Shown piece after piece: positions 1 to 5,238 of a stretch of 5,238 bases of DNA. The notes beneath the pieces were generated by a model that was not told where the DNA came from, did no database searches, and worked only from the letters and a program-made list of their open reading frames with translations. A program made the position numbers and the translations under genes. The DNA is taken from contig JALWEL010000038.1 of NCBI GenBank assembly GCA_027014065.1, forward strand, positions 1 to 5,238, read 5' to 3'. This DNA comes from DHVE2 group archaeon (GTDB lineage: Archaea > Thermoplasmatota > Thermoplasmata > Thermoplasmatales > Aciduliprofundaceae). The stretch's first letter is position 1; each line of letters opens with the position of its first letter.

Positions 1-821
1 GTCATCTGGTCATAGGAGAGGAAATCGTGGTTTACGCGCCAAATGCAATGGAGGAGCAACTGGAAGAAGAATTGAAAGAAGGGTACGATGTGGTCTACGG
101 GGAGCCAAAATTGGAAGGGGAGTATTTTATTAGCCCGTTCGCAAAAATAAGCCATATCAATTTTAGATTTAAAAATGGAGCTGGGGTGTTGAAGAATGCG
201 CTTAGAAAACCCTTCGACGAGGAAATTCCAATAATAGAGGAGTTCAGCAAAGGAATAGAAAGAGATTTCCAGAAAGCAATGGGCGAAATCGAAATGGGAA
301 TGAGTGCGAGAGAATTGAAGAGGATAATCGATTGCAATCTTCTGCGCCACGCGGACGGATTTTCGTACGAGACAATAGTGGCCATGGGAGAAAGAGCGAA
401 ATTTCCACTGCCAAAAACCACGGATGAGAGAATAAAAGAGGGACATATCATTTACATCGATTCGTCTCCAACCTTTAATGGATATCCTCTGAGCTTCTCC
501 AGAGTTGTATTCACAGAAGAGAATGAAAGATGGATCAAATCCCTCGAAAGAATAAACAAAATGTACATGCACTTAGGAGAATTTCTGCACGACGGGTCGC
601 GATGCGAAAATGTGGATTCATACATAAGAAAATTAGGCAATTTCCCCCATTACTCCGTCGTCCCGTGTTGCGGGTTCTACCAGCCATATGCCCCCGGGGA
701 TTGCGTGATTGAGGAGAACATGGCAATGACCATCATTCCCTCAATTTACCTGAGAGAAGGGCTCATCAGGGTTAAGAGAAACGTAATAGTTAAGAAATCT
801 TCGCTGGAATTTCTGATTTAG
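1..821 (+). CDS. M24-family (Xaa-Pro peptidase fold) protein, 5'-truncated, probably catalytically inactive
   Basis: This is the C-terminal part of a protein with the aminopeptidase P/prolidase/creatinase fold. The frame is open to the left edge (reading HLVIGEEIVVYAP from base 3), so the true start lies upstream. GTG at 27 has a GGAG at 15-18 and could act as a start, but the residues before it look like part of a creatinase-type N-terminal domain. Counting from that GTG as residue 1, residues 1-55 are the tail of the N-terminal domain and about 60-264 are the pita-bread domain. Family landmarks are recognisable: GMSARELKRIID (91-102), FPLPKTTDERIKEGHIIYID (126-145), NGY (151-153), TIIPSIY (235-241) and IRVKRNVIV (247-255). 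Of the five family metal ligands (D, D, H, E, E) only D145 remains; the others appear as S156, C215, I237 and K250, and the substrate-side His of the PHHK motif is also gone. The fold call is fairly firm. Loss of peptidase activity is inferred from hand alignment. Its role is unknown. The 3' end overlaps the convergent MATE gene by 32 bp. Confidence 0.8.
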   Translation, partial: HLVIGEEIVVYAPNAMEEQLEEELKEGYDVVYGEPKLEGEYFISPFAKISHINFRFKNGAGVLKNALRKPFDEEIPIIEEFSKGIERDFQKAMGEIEMGMSARELKRIIDCNLLRHADGFSYETIVAMGERAKFPLPKTTDERIKEGHIIYIDSSPTFNGYPLSFSRVVFTEENERWIKSLERINKMYMHLGEFLHDGSRCENVDSYIRKLGNFPHYSVVPCCGFYQPYAPGDCVIEENMAMTIIPSIYLREGLIRVKRNVIVKKSSLEFLI

Positions 822-2211
822 GCCTCTTTATGATTTTCTTCTTCCAGTCCCCTTTGAAATAAAATATCGCTCCAACACCCGCGGACACCATGTTCGATAT
901 GGCCATTGCGAGCCAGACTCCAACCATCCCCGCATTCAATCCGAAGGGTAGGGCTAAATATGCAGCGAGGGGAATCCTCAAGAGCCAGAGGCGAGTAACT
1001 CCGAATATGAAACTCTGAATCGTGTGCCCCGAACCGTTGAGCATTGAATTTATTATTCTGAATATGCCAAAATACGGAATTCCGATAAGAACTATTGAAA
1101 GGAACACTCCGCCGCTCTGGATTATATCTGGATTATTTGGAACGAAAAACGCGATTATTGGGTCGCGGAAAATGTAAATTATTGCGGATGCCCCTAAAAG
1201 CAGGTAAAACATGAAAAATATGCCCGTTTGAGCGATTTTTTTCGCCCTTTGAATCAAATCCGCGCCCAACGCCTGACCCAACATTATTCCAACGGAAGAT
1301 GCAAGGCCGTTGACCACGACGAACATTATATTCACTATCCTATTCGCAACGCCGTATGTGGCGATTGCAAGTTCGTAATTTGGAAGATGCGCGAGTATGC
1401 TTTGGATTATAACGAATCCCAATGCCATCGCGCTCATTCCCGCACTGGAGGGAATACCTATTCTCAGAATGAACTTCATACTCTCCCATTTGGGCTTGAA
1501 ATCCTTCAAAGTGGGTTTTAGCCTGAGTTTTCCTTTAAGAAGAAGGTAAAGAAGCCACACGGCCGCGATTATCCTCGCGATGACCGTTGCGGTGGCCGCC
1601 CCGAACACGCCCATTCTCGGAATTCCTAAAAGACCGAAAATCATGATAGGATCCAGAATTATGTTGATTCCCACTGAGGTACCGCTTATTATCAGGGGGG
1701 TTATTGTATCTCCTTCTGCGGAAATAACTCCGCTTCCCCCCATAACTATGAACATGAACGGCAATCCCAAAAATATTATTGAGCCGTAGGTGGCCGCGGT
1801 ATCTAAAAGTGCGCCCTTCGCACCTATTAACTCGAAAATAGGGTAAGAGAAAATCGCCCCGATTATCCCCACGATAACCGCGATAATTATGACTATTGAA
1901 AAAATTTGACCTGTGTAATGATTCGCTCTATCCCTGCGATTCGCACCTACGTACTGGGAAATTATTGGAATTCCCCCTCGCCCCAAACCGCCTGCGAATG
2001 ATATGAAGAAGAAAACCACTGGCCATGTGAAATTTATCGCCGCAACCGCTATCTTGGCTTCCTCCGTGGGCAGTCTCCCAAGCCAGAACATATCTGTGAG
2101 ATTGTAGAGGGTCTGGAGTAAACTACTAACCATCATGGGCCAGCCCAAAAGGAACATGGTACGAATTACACCGCCTTTGAGTATCTCTTCCCTGCTCAGA
2201 CGAAGTGCCAC
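790..2211 (-). CDS. MATE family efflux transporter (archaeal, NorM/DinF type)
   Basis: This encodes a 473-residue integral membrane antiporter of the multidrug and toxic compound extrusion family, expected to export organic cations or toxic compounds in exchange for Na+ or H+. Length and hydrophobicity fit the usual 12 helices, roughly at 16-36, 55-78, 102-123, 141-165, 170-192, 203-226, 246-270, 283-310, 327-348, 367-388, 402-424 and 427-450, with two MatE repeats joined by the charged loop near 227-245. N-lobe motifs are present: NLTDMFWLG with D40, QYVGANRRDRA (85-96) and ILDPIMIFG with D187. These two Asp residues match the conserved N-lobe cation-site positions of archaeal MATE proteins such as PfMATE. 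The start is GTG; a stop codon lies 9 nt upstream and an overlapping ATG is out of frame. There is no SD, but a TATA-like box sits about 25 nt upstream, so a leaderless message is likely. Substrate and coupling ion cannot be read from the sequence. Confidence 0.93.
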   Translation of the reverse strand: MALRLSREEILKGGVIRTMFLLGWPMMVSSLLQTLYNLTDMFWLGRLPTEEAKIAVAAINFTWPVVFFFISFAGGLGRGGIPIISQYVGANRRDRANHYTGQIFSIVIIIAVIVGIIGAIFSYPIFELIGAKGALLDTAATYGSIIFLGLPFMFIVMGGSGVISAEGDTITPLIISGTSVGINIILDPIMIFGLLGIPRMGVFGAATATVIARIIAAVWLLYLLLKGKLRLKPTLKDFKPKWESMKFILRIGIPSSAGMSAMALGFVIIQSILAHLPNYELAIATYGVANRIVNIMFVVVNGLASSVGIMLGQALGADLIQRAKKIAQTGIFFMFYLLLGASAIIYIFRDPIIAFFVPNNPDIIQSGGVFLSIVLIGIPYFGIFRIINSMLNGSGHTIQSFIFGVTRLWLLRIPLAAYLALPFGLNAGMVGVWLAMAISNMVSAGVGAIFYFKGDWKKKIIKRPKSEIPAKIS

Positions 2212-2216
2212 ATGTG
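2209..2216. promoter_or_regulatory. CACATGTG palindrome, copy 1
   Basis: This perfect 8-bp palindrome overlaps the GTG start codon and predicted transcription start of the MATE gene. With its flank, the 10-mer AACACATGTG (minus strand here) recurs at 3935-3944 in the other divergent promoter region. It is a candidate regulator site, based on position and recurrence only. Confidence 0.3.
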
Positions 2217-2228
2217 TTTATCGAATTC

Positions 2229-2243
2229 CAATATTTTAAATTT
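2229..2243 (-). promoter_or_regulatory. TATA-like promoter of the MATE gene, possibly shared with the divergent gene
   Basis: On the minus strand the box reads AAAATTTAAAATATTG, centred about 25 nt before the GTG start at 2211, with an A-rich BRE-like element (GCAAAA) directly upstream. The spacing matches a leaderless archaeal promoter. The near-symmetrical AT-rich box may also serve the plus-strand gene, but the fit to that gene's ATGs at 2247 or 2253 is too short, and using ATG 2295 would give a leader of about 33 nt. Confidence 0.6.
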
Positions 2244-2259
2244 TGCATGAAGATGCAAA
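2242..2259. promoter_or_regulatory. Perfect 7-bp inverted repeat, candidate operator
   Basis: TTTGCAT (2242-2248) and ATGCAAA (2253-2259) form a perfect inverted repeat around a GAAG spacer. It abuts the BRE/TATA of the MATE promoter and covers two candidate ATG codons of the divergent gene, so a bound protein could affect both genes. As RNA it could also fold into a small hairpin. Function is inferred from position only. Confidence 0.4.
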
Positions 2260-2720
2260 CGGAAAAAATTAATCACATAATCACATGCACGCGCATGGCC
2301 GATGAAATAAAGATGCTCATGGGGTTCGTGGTTGAAAACGAGCCCGAGATATTGATATCCACGTGCGAAGAATCCGAACTCATCGAGATTATGAAATCGA
2401 AGGGAAAAGTAACGTGCACCTCGAAATCATGCGAAAAAAAAGAGAATTGCCTCGTGCTAAACCCGGAGCTTCCTTTTCTCCCCCTTGACAGATTCAACGT
2501 GTGGATAGTGAACGCAGAGAAAATCGGATTGAGTGAAGGGTACGTGTTTCACTTAGCTTCGAATACTCTCAGGACCATGGGAGTTTTAGCCATTATGAGA
2601 GGAAAATTCGATGAGAACGTAGCTAGAGGCTACGGGTTCCAAATCCTCTACCATGGAAACTGGGATTATTACCTAAAAGCTTCGGATAAGAGGAGCAACA
2701 TGATGGACATAATCGAATGA
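2247..2720 (+). CDS. Hypothetical protein, possibly a degenerate class I methyltransferase-like fold
   Basis: This is a 157-residue soluble protein that I do not recognise as a named family. Its layout resembles a SAM-dependent methyltransferase: EPEILISTC (32-40) sits where the first strand and glycine-rich loop would be, GKVTCTSK (53-60) at strand 2, LPFLPLDRFNVWIVNA (75-90) resembles the LPF..xxFDVV strand-4 block, TLRTMGVLAIM (107-117) resembles the helix plus LxPGGxL strand, and GFQILYHGNWDYYLKASDK (130-148) resembles the terminal hairpin. The GxGxG loop and the acidic ribose-binding residue are absent, so SAM binding is doubtful. Five cysteines fall at 14, 40, 57, 62 and 68, which could instead mean metal or redox chemistry. 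The frame is open back to a GTG at 2205; ATG at 2247, 2253 or 2295 are all possible starts, and I chose 2247. Translation from 2205 would run through the AT-rich promoter box. It is divergent from the MATE gene, and its 3' end overlaps the glycerate kinase gene by 48 bp. Confidence 0.7.
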   Translation: MKMQTEKINHIITCTRMADEIKMLMGFVVENEPEILISTCEESELIEIMKSKGKVTCTSKSCEKKENCLVLNPELPFLPLDRFNVWIVNAEKIGLSEGYVFHLASNTLRTMGVLAIMRGKFDENVARGYGFQILYHGNWDYYLKASDKRSNMMDIIE

Positions 2721-3887
2721 TTTGATCCCTAAACATATATCAGCGATATTCGCACCCGTGTGCCCGGTGATTATTGCGTCTCCCAAATTTTTCAAAATCC
2801 CGTAAGAGTTGTGCTCCTTCATCTCTTCATCGTACCTATTTATTCTTCTCATAGTTTCTCCGTCCACAATGCCCCCGGCTGCATCAGTGGGCCCGTCGAT
2901 TCCGTCGGTTCCAATACAAAGAAAAGCCATGTTTTCCCCGCTTATTCTCTCCGCAATTCTCAGCGCCAGCTCCTGATTTCTTCCCCCCATTCCATGAGCA
3001 TTGCCAACGTTCACCGTTGTTTCACCTCCCCATATTACCATCTCCTCCCCTTTTTTCAATTCTTCCACCAAGCGAGGAGCAATCTCGCTGGGTTCGCCCC
3101 GGAGAATTGTGGGAGAAATCTCTGCACGAATTCCCAGCTCTTCCGCGATTTTTTTCACTTTCCTTTTTCCGTATTGATTATCCGCAATTACAAAATTTTC
3201 ACATCTCTCGTAATCTCCCCATGTGGGGCCAGACGCCACGTACTTCGGGCGGGAAATCACATCGGAGATTATGAGGGAAATGCAGGATGCGGGCTTCGCA
3301 TATTGAAGCAATTTGCCGCCCTTCACCTTGGACAATAGAATCCTTGTTTCATTTATCTTCTCGACATCCTCCCCCATAGCGAGCAATTCTCCCACGATTT
3401 CTCTCTCCTCCGCTATTGTTATTCCATCGCGCGGTATCTCGAAAAGCGCCGAGCCCCCGCCGGATATGAGAAAAATAATAAGGTCATTCTCGCCTGCTTC
3501 TTCCACAATTTTGAGAATTTCCTCGGAATGCGCCACGGTGCTTTCATCGGGCAGAGGATGCGGGCAGATGTTCAATTTTACCCTCTCCACCTTCACTCCG
3601 TGATTAGTATTCACCACTCCATTCTTTATTTCTCCAATCTTCTTTTCCAGCGCCTGCGCCATTTCCCCAGAGGCCTTGCCGAAGCCCACCACGTATATGT
3701 TCTCGAAATCTAAATCCACGGGATGCCCCTTAATCCACATCTTTCCCCCTTCGACTCTGATATTTTCCTCGATGACTCTATCTCCCTTTATTTCCCACAA
3801 TAACTTTTCTGCGATCTCGAGAAGTTTTTTCCTCAGTTTTACATTTCCGTGGGCGAGGAGCGAGGGGGTGTTTTTAATCATGGCCAT
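2673..3887 (-). CDS. Glycerate 2-kinase (MOFRL family)
   Basis: This enzyme phosphorylates D-glycerate with ATP to 2-phosphoglycerate. In thermoacidophilic archaea the family closes the non-phosphorylative Entner-Doudoroff branch; it also serves serine or glycerate breakdown elsewhere. It is cytoplasmic. From ATG at 3887 it has 404 residues, near the family norm. Motifs in order: VVGFGKASGEMA (66-77, with the family's conserved Lys at K71), HPLPDE (110-115), ISGGGSALFEIP (141-152), KVKGGKLL (187-194), ISDVI (207-211), ASGPTWGD (218-225), GGETTVNV (287-294), GGRNQELALR (301-310), GTDGIDGPTDAAGG (326-339) and TGHTGANIADICLG (374-387). All look intact, so it should be active. The frame extends to a TTG at 3932, but ATG at 3887 (or 3881) sits 23-29 nt below a TATA-like box, fitting leaderless initiation; the TTG lies upstream of that box. 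About 17 residues follow the usual C-terminal motif and are encoded largely over the overlap with the convergent gene. No other genes of the pathway are in the window. Confidence 0.93.
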   Translation of the reverse strand: MAMIKNTPSLLAHGNVKLRKKLLEIAEKLLWEIKGDRVIEENIRVEGGKMWIKGHPVDLDFENIYVVGFGKASGEMAQALEKKIGEIKNGVVNTNHGVKVERVKLNICPHPLPDESTVAHSEEILKIVEEAGENDLIIFLISGGGSALFEIPRDGITIAEEREIVGELLAMGEDVEKINETRILLSKVKGGKLLQYAKPASCISLIISDVISRPKYVASGPTWGDYERCENFVIADNQYGKRKVKKIAEELGIRAEISPTILRGEPSEIAPRLVEELKKGEEMVIWGGETTVNVGNAHGMGGRNQELALRIAERISGENMAFLCIGTDGIDGPTDAAGGIVDGETMRRINRYDEEMKEHNSYGILKNLGDAIITGHTGANIADICLGIKSFDYVHHVAPLIRSF

Positions 3888-3900
3888 TGGCAGTGTATGA

Positions 3901-3916
3901 AAATCTAAAATTAAAT
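3901..3916 (-). promoter_or_regulatory. TATA-like promoter of the glycerate kinase gene
   Basis: The minus strand reads TTTAATTTTAGATTT, with the TTTAATTTTA part centred near 3910, about 23 nt before ATG 3887 and 29 nt before ATG 3881. There is no SD before either ATG, so leaderless initiation is likely. This box argues against the upstream TTG at 3932 as the start. Confidence 0.5.
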
Positions 3917-3936
3917 GATTTGCGGTGTCCAATTAA

Positions 3937-3944
3937 CACATGTG
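3937..3944. promoter_or_regulatory. CACATGTG palindrome, copy 2
   Basis: This second copy of the 8-bp palindrome lies midway in the divergent region between the glycerate kinase and PhoU/RCK_C promoters, about 25 bp from each TATA/BRE. It shares AACACATGTG with copy 1 near the MATE start. It is a candidate operator or activator site; no binding protein is known from this window. Confidence 0.3.
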
Positions 3945-3970
3945 AGAAAACATGAATTTTCATCCCGTAT

Positions 3971-3990
3971 CGAAAACATTATATCTTTAT
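3971..3990 (+). promoter_or_regulatory. BRE/TATA promoter of the PhoU/RCK_C operon
   Basis: The purine-rich CGAAAAC (BRE-like, 3971-3977) is followed by ATTATATCTTTAT (3978-3990). The TATA centre near 3982-3983 is 25-26 nt before ATG 4008, the standard spacing for a leaderless archaeal transcript. The downstream paralogue has no promoter of its own and should be read from here. Confidence 0.65.
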
Positions 3991-4007
3991 TTCAGGTAAG
4001 GGTCTCG

Positions 4008-4580
4008 ATGGAATCCGTTAAAGACCTGCTAGTGGAAATCAAGGAAAAATCGGAGCTAATAGTGGACTTAGCGTACTCGGCGCTGATTTTCGACAGCGAG
4101 GACATGGCCAACGAGGTGAAAAGTCTCGAAGAGGAGATGAATGATTTGGTGTACAAAATAAGGATTAAAACCATGCTGGCGGCCAACAACATCGAAGAGG
4201 CGGAGCAGCTTTCGGGCATTTTGCAGGTGGCGGACGCGGCCAACAACATCGCAAACGCGGCCACGGACATAGTTTATCTTCTGGATATGGACATAACCAT
4301 GCGCCCGTTCCTCCCGAGCCTGTTCAGCAAGGCCGACGAGAAACTGCATGTGGTGATGATCTCTGATAATTCAAGCATAATAAACAGAACAATAGGGGAG
4401 TTGAATGTGGAGGCCGAGACTGGAGTTCGCATCATCGCCATAAAGAGGGGAAAGCACTGGATTTACGATCCCGATGGAGATGTAAGAATAAAAGCGGGAG
4501 ATGCCCTCATAATCCGCGGCACGGAGGACGGATACGAATTCTTGGATAAGGTTGCAAGGGGTGAAGAAAGTTGGGACTAG
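4008..4580 (+). CDS. PhoU-like helical domain + RCK_C (TrkA_C) protein, first of two
   Basis: This is a cytoplasmic 190-residue protein, probably a ligand-sensing regulator of an ion transporter. Residues 1-95 form charged helices of the PhoU-like type (SELIVDLAYSALIF at 15-28, then EVKSLEEEMNDLVYKIR at 36-52 and an Ala/Asn-rich helix at 71-90). Residues about 110-185 form an RCK_C domain, with NRTIGELNVEAETGVRIIAI (126-145), KRGKHW (146-151) and the typical IKAGDALIIRGTED (161-174). RCK_C domains bind nucleotides or other small ligands in K+ channel and transporter regulators. Family knowledge: archaeal proteins with this PhoU + TrkA_C architecture (COG3273-like) are often encoded near MgtE-like cation permeases; none is visible here. 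The frame is open back to 3915, but ATG at 4008 lies 25-26 nt below a good BRE/TATA and aligns with the start of the paralogue downstream. The gene overlaps that paralogue by 10 nt. Confidence 0.87.
   Translation: MESVKDLLVEIKEKSELIVDLAYSALIFDSEDMANEVKSLEEEMNDLVYKIRIKTMLAANNIEEAEQLSGILQVADAANNIANAATDIVYLLDMDITMRPFLPSLFSKADEKLHVVMISDNSSIINRTIGELNVEAETGVRIIAIKRGKHWIYDPDGDVRIKAGDALIIRGTEDGYEFLDKVARGEESWD
4558..4564 (+). promoter_or_regulatory. Strong ribosome binding site deciding the TTG start of the second PhoU/RCK_C gene
   Basis: GGGGTGA closely matches the archaeal SD consensus GGAGGTGA and ends 6 nt before TTG 4571. It lies inside the end of the upstream gene. It fixes the unusual TTG as the start and contrasts with the operon's first gene, which has no such site. 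Confidence 0.7.
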
Positions 4581-5140
4581 GTGAGAGCTTAATCGAAATG
4601 AAAAATATATCGGAACTCATGATTGACCTAGCCTATTCCGCGCTGATTTACAACAACAAAGAGATTGCGGAGGAGGTCATCTACTTAGAGGAGAAAATCG
4701 ACGAAACGTATTATCGGATTCAGGAGGAGGCAGTGGAGCAGGCCATAAGAGATGGAAACTCATCGAAGGCTTTAATCACAATTCGCCTCGCAACGAGCAT
4801 AGAGGCAATATCAGATTCAGCCGTTCAGATAGCAGAGGTGGTCCTTCGAGACATCGAACCGCACCCCATCATTAAAGAGAGCATAAAGGAAAGCGATATC
4901 ACTATCACTTTGGCAAAGGTTTCGGAAAACAGCGTTTTGGCGAATAAAACTTTGGAGGAATTGAATTTAGCGAGCGAGACTGGGATGTGGGTAATTGCAA
5001 TAAAGCGAGGAAAGAAATGGGTATTTGGGCCTACGGAAAACACAAGAATAATGGCCAACGACATACTGATAGCCAAGGGCCCAATAGAGGGAGTGAAGCA
5101 CTTCAAAGATCCCTGCTCAGGCAAAAGCCGAGAAATTTAA
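4571..5140 (+). CDS. PhoU-like helical domain + RCK_C (TrkA_C) protein, second of two
   Basis: This is a 189-residue paralogue of the gene just upstream with the same domain order: PhoU-like helices at 1-95 (SELMIDLAYSALIY at 14-27 nearly repeats its neighbour) and RCK_C at about 107-180 (NKTLEELNLASETGMWVIAI at 125-144, KRGKKW at 145-150). By hand alignment 27 of 60 residues in the RCK_C core match the neighbour. The Gly-Asp of the neighbour's AGDALII is Asn-Asp here (ANDILIA, 162-168). The start is TTG at 4571: a stop lies 9 nt upstream in frame, the residues after it (SLIEMKNISEL) align with the neighbour's DLLVEIKEKSEL, and a strong SD (GGGGTGA, 4558-4564) sits 6 nt ahead. ATG at 4598 would cut off the aligned helix start. 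The 10-nt overlap means co-transcription and probably coupled translation; the two proteins may form a hetero-oligomer (inference). Confidence 0.87.
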   Translation: MGLGESLIEMKNISELMIDLAYSALIYNNKEIAEEVIYLEEKIDETYYRIQEEAVEQAIRDGNSSKALITIRLATSIEAISDSAVQIAEVVLRDIEPHPIIKESIKESDITITLAKVSENSVLANKTLEELNLASETGMWVIAIKRGKKWVFGPTENTRIMANDILIAKGPIEGVKHFKDPCSGKSREI

Positions 5141-5154
5141 ATAAATTTTATATT
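5138..5154 (+). promoter_or_regulatory. AT-rich TATA-like stretch after the PhoU/RCK_C operon
   Basis: TAAATAAATTTTATATT begins at the stop codon of the second PhoU/RCK_C gene. The TTTATATT part (5147-5154) could be the TATA box of the hydrophobic reading frame at the right edge, with transcription starting near 5176. The T-rich run that follows could also help end transcription of the operon. I cannot separate these two roles from sequence alone. Confidence 0.4.
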
Positions 5155-5183
5155 CTACTTTCATATACTCACCCATAAGACTA

Positions 5184-5238
5184 TTGGGGGTTCTATTGCT
5201 AATTATGGTCACGGCGATTCTACTCAGCAGTGCATTTG
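5184..5238 (+). CDS. Possible 5' end of a membrane or exported protein, cut by the window edge
   Basis: The frame after a stop at 5142-5144 stays open to the right edge and encodes a strongly hydrophobic run (LLGVLLLIMVTAILLSSAF) that would serve as a signal peptide or first membrane helix. Possible starts are TTG at 5184, TTG at 5196 and ATG at 5205; none has a clear SD. A TATA-like stretch centred near 5150 would place transcription start around 5176, a few bases before the first TTG. Only 18 residues are visible, so the family cannot be assigned. An MgtE-like permease would fit the upstream PhoU/RCK_C pair, but nothing seen here proves that. Confidence 0.4.
   Translation, partial: MGVLLLIMVTAILLSSAF

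Noticed and set aside
27..29. GTG at 27 as the true start of the M24-like gene
   Set aside because: A GGAG precedes it, but the frame is open to the window edge and the upstream residues continue a plausible N-terminal domain, so truncation by the edge is more likely. It is not fully excluded.
95..451. Minus-strand open frame of 118 codons opposite the M24-like gene
   Set aside because: It is the antisense shadow of a frame with clear M24 homology. Its Ser/Leu/Ile-rich content is typical of shadows.
2760..3338. Long plus-strand open frame of 192 codons
   Set aside because: It lies opposite the glycerate kinase, whose reading frame carries all the family motifs. The translated product has no recognisable domain, so it is a shadow frame.
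3888..3932. TTG at 3932 as the glycerate kinase start, adding 15 residues
   Set aside because: The added stretch runs through the TATA-like box that best explains initiation at ATG 3887, and there is no SD before the TTG.
3952..3963. ATGAA-TT-TTCAT inverted repeat in the divergent region as an operator
   Set aside because: Five-bp arms in AT-rich DNA are common by chance. It has no second copy and I see no positional reason beyond lying between two promoters.
3952..3999. Short upstream reading frame (15 codons, MNFHPVSKTLYLYFR) ahead of the first PhoU/RCK_C gene, a possible leader peptide
   Set aside because: It overlaps the predicted BRE/TATA box, so the likely transcript would begin after it. 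It has no SD or pause-type codon run.

Overview
The window looks archaeal. Several start codons lie about 23-27 nt downstream of AT-rich TATA-like boxes with no Shine-Dalgarno (SD) sequence between them, which fits leaderless transcripts. AGA/AGG arginine and ATA isoleucine codons are common, and genes are packed so tightly that opposing genes overlap at their 3' ends. The gene set (MOFRL-type glycerate 2-kinase, archaeal MATE exporter, PhoU-helix + RCK_C proteins) fits a euryarchaeon, perhaps a Thermoplasmata-like lineage. That placement is inference, because there is no rRNA or other marker gene here.

Layout from left to right: (1) the 3' part of a plus-strand M24-fold ('pita-bread') protein, cut by the left edge and missing almost all metal ligands; (2) a convergent minus-strand MATE multidrug/Na+ or H+ antiporter whose 3' end overlaps gene 1 by 32 bp; (3) a short plus-strand protein, divergent from the MATE gene, that reads like a degenerate class I methyltransferase; (4) a convergent minus-strand glycerate 2-kinase whose 3' end overlaps gene 3 by 48 bp; (5) after a divergent promoter region of about 120 bp, a plus-strand operon of two tandem paralogues, each a PhoU-like helical domain followed by an RCK_C (TrkA_C) ligand-binding domain; (6) at the right edge, an AT-rich promoter-like stretch and the first residues of a possible membrane or exported protein.

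The genes do not form one pathway. The glycerate kinase is a central carbon enzyme. The PhoU/RCK_C pair probably regulates an ion transporter not present in the window. The M24-like and methyltransferase-like proteins both look like enzyme folds that have lost their signature residues, and they are the most unusual protein content here. Both divergent intergenic regions carry the palindrome CACATGTG, and the MATE/methyltransferase-like one also has a perfect 7-bp inverted repeat next to the shared AT-rich box; these are candidate operators. I see no mobile element, CRISPR array, tRNA or rRNA, and no gene-free stretch longer than 300 bases.
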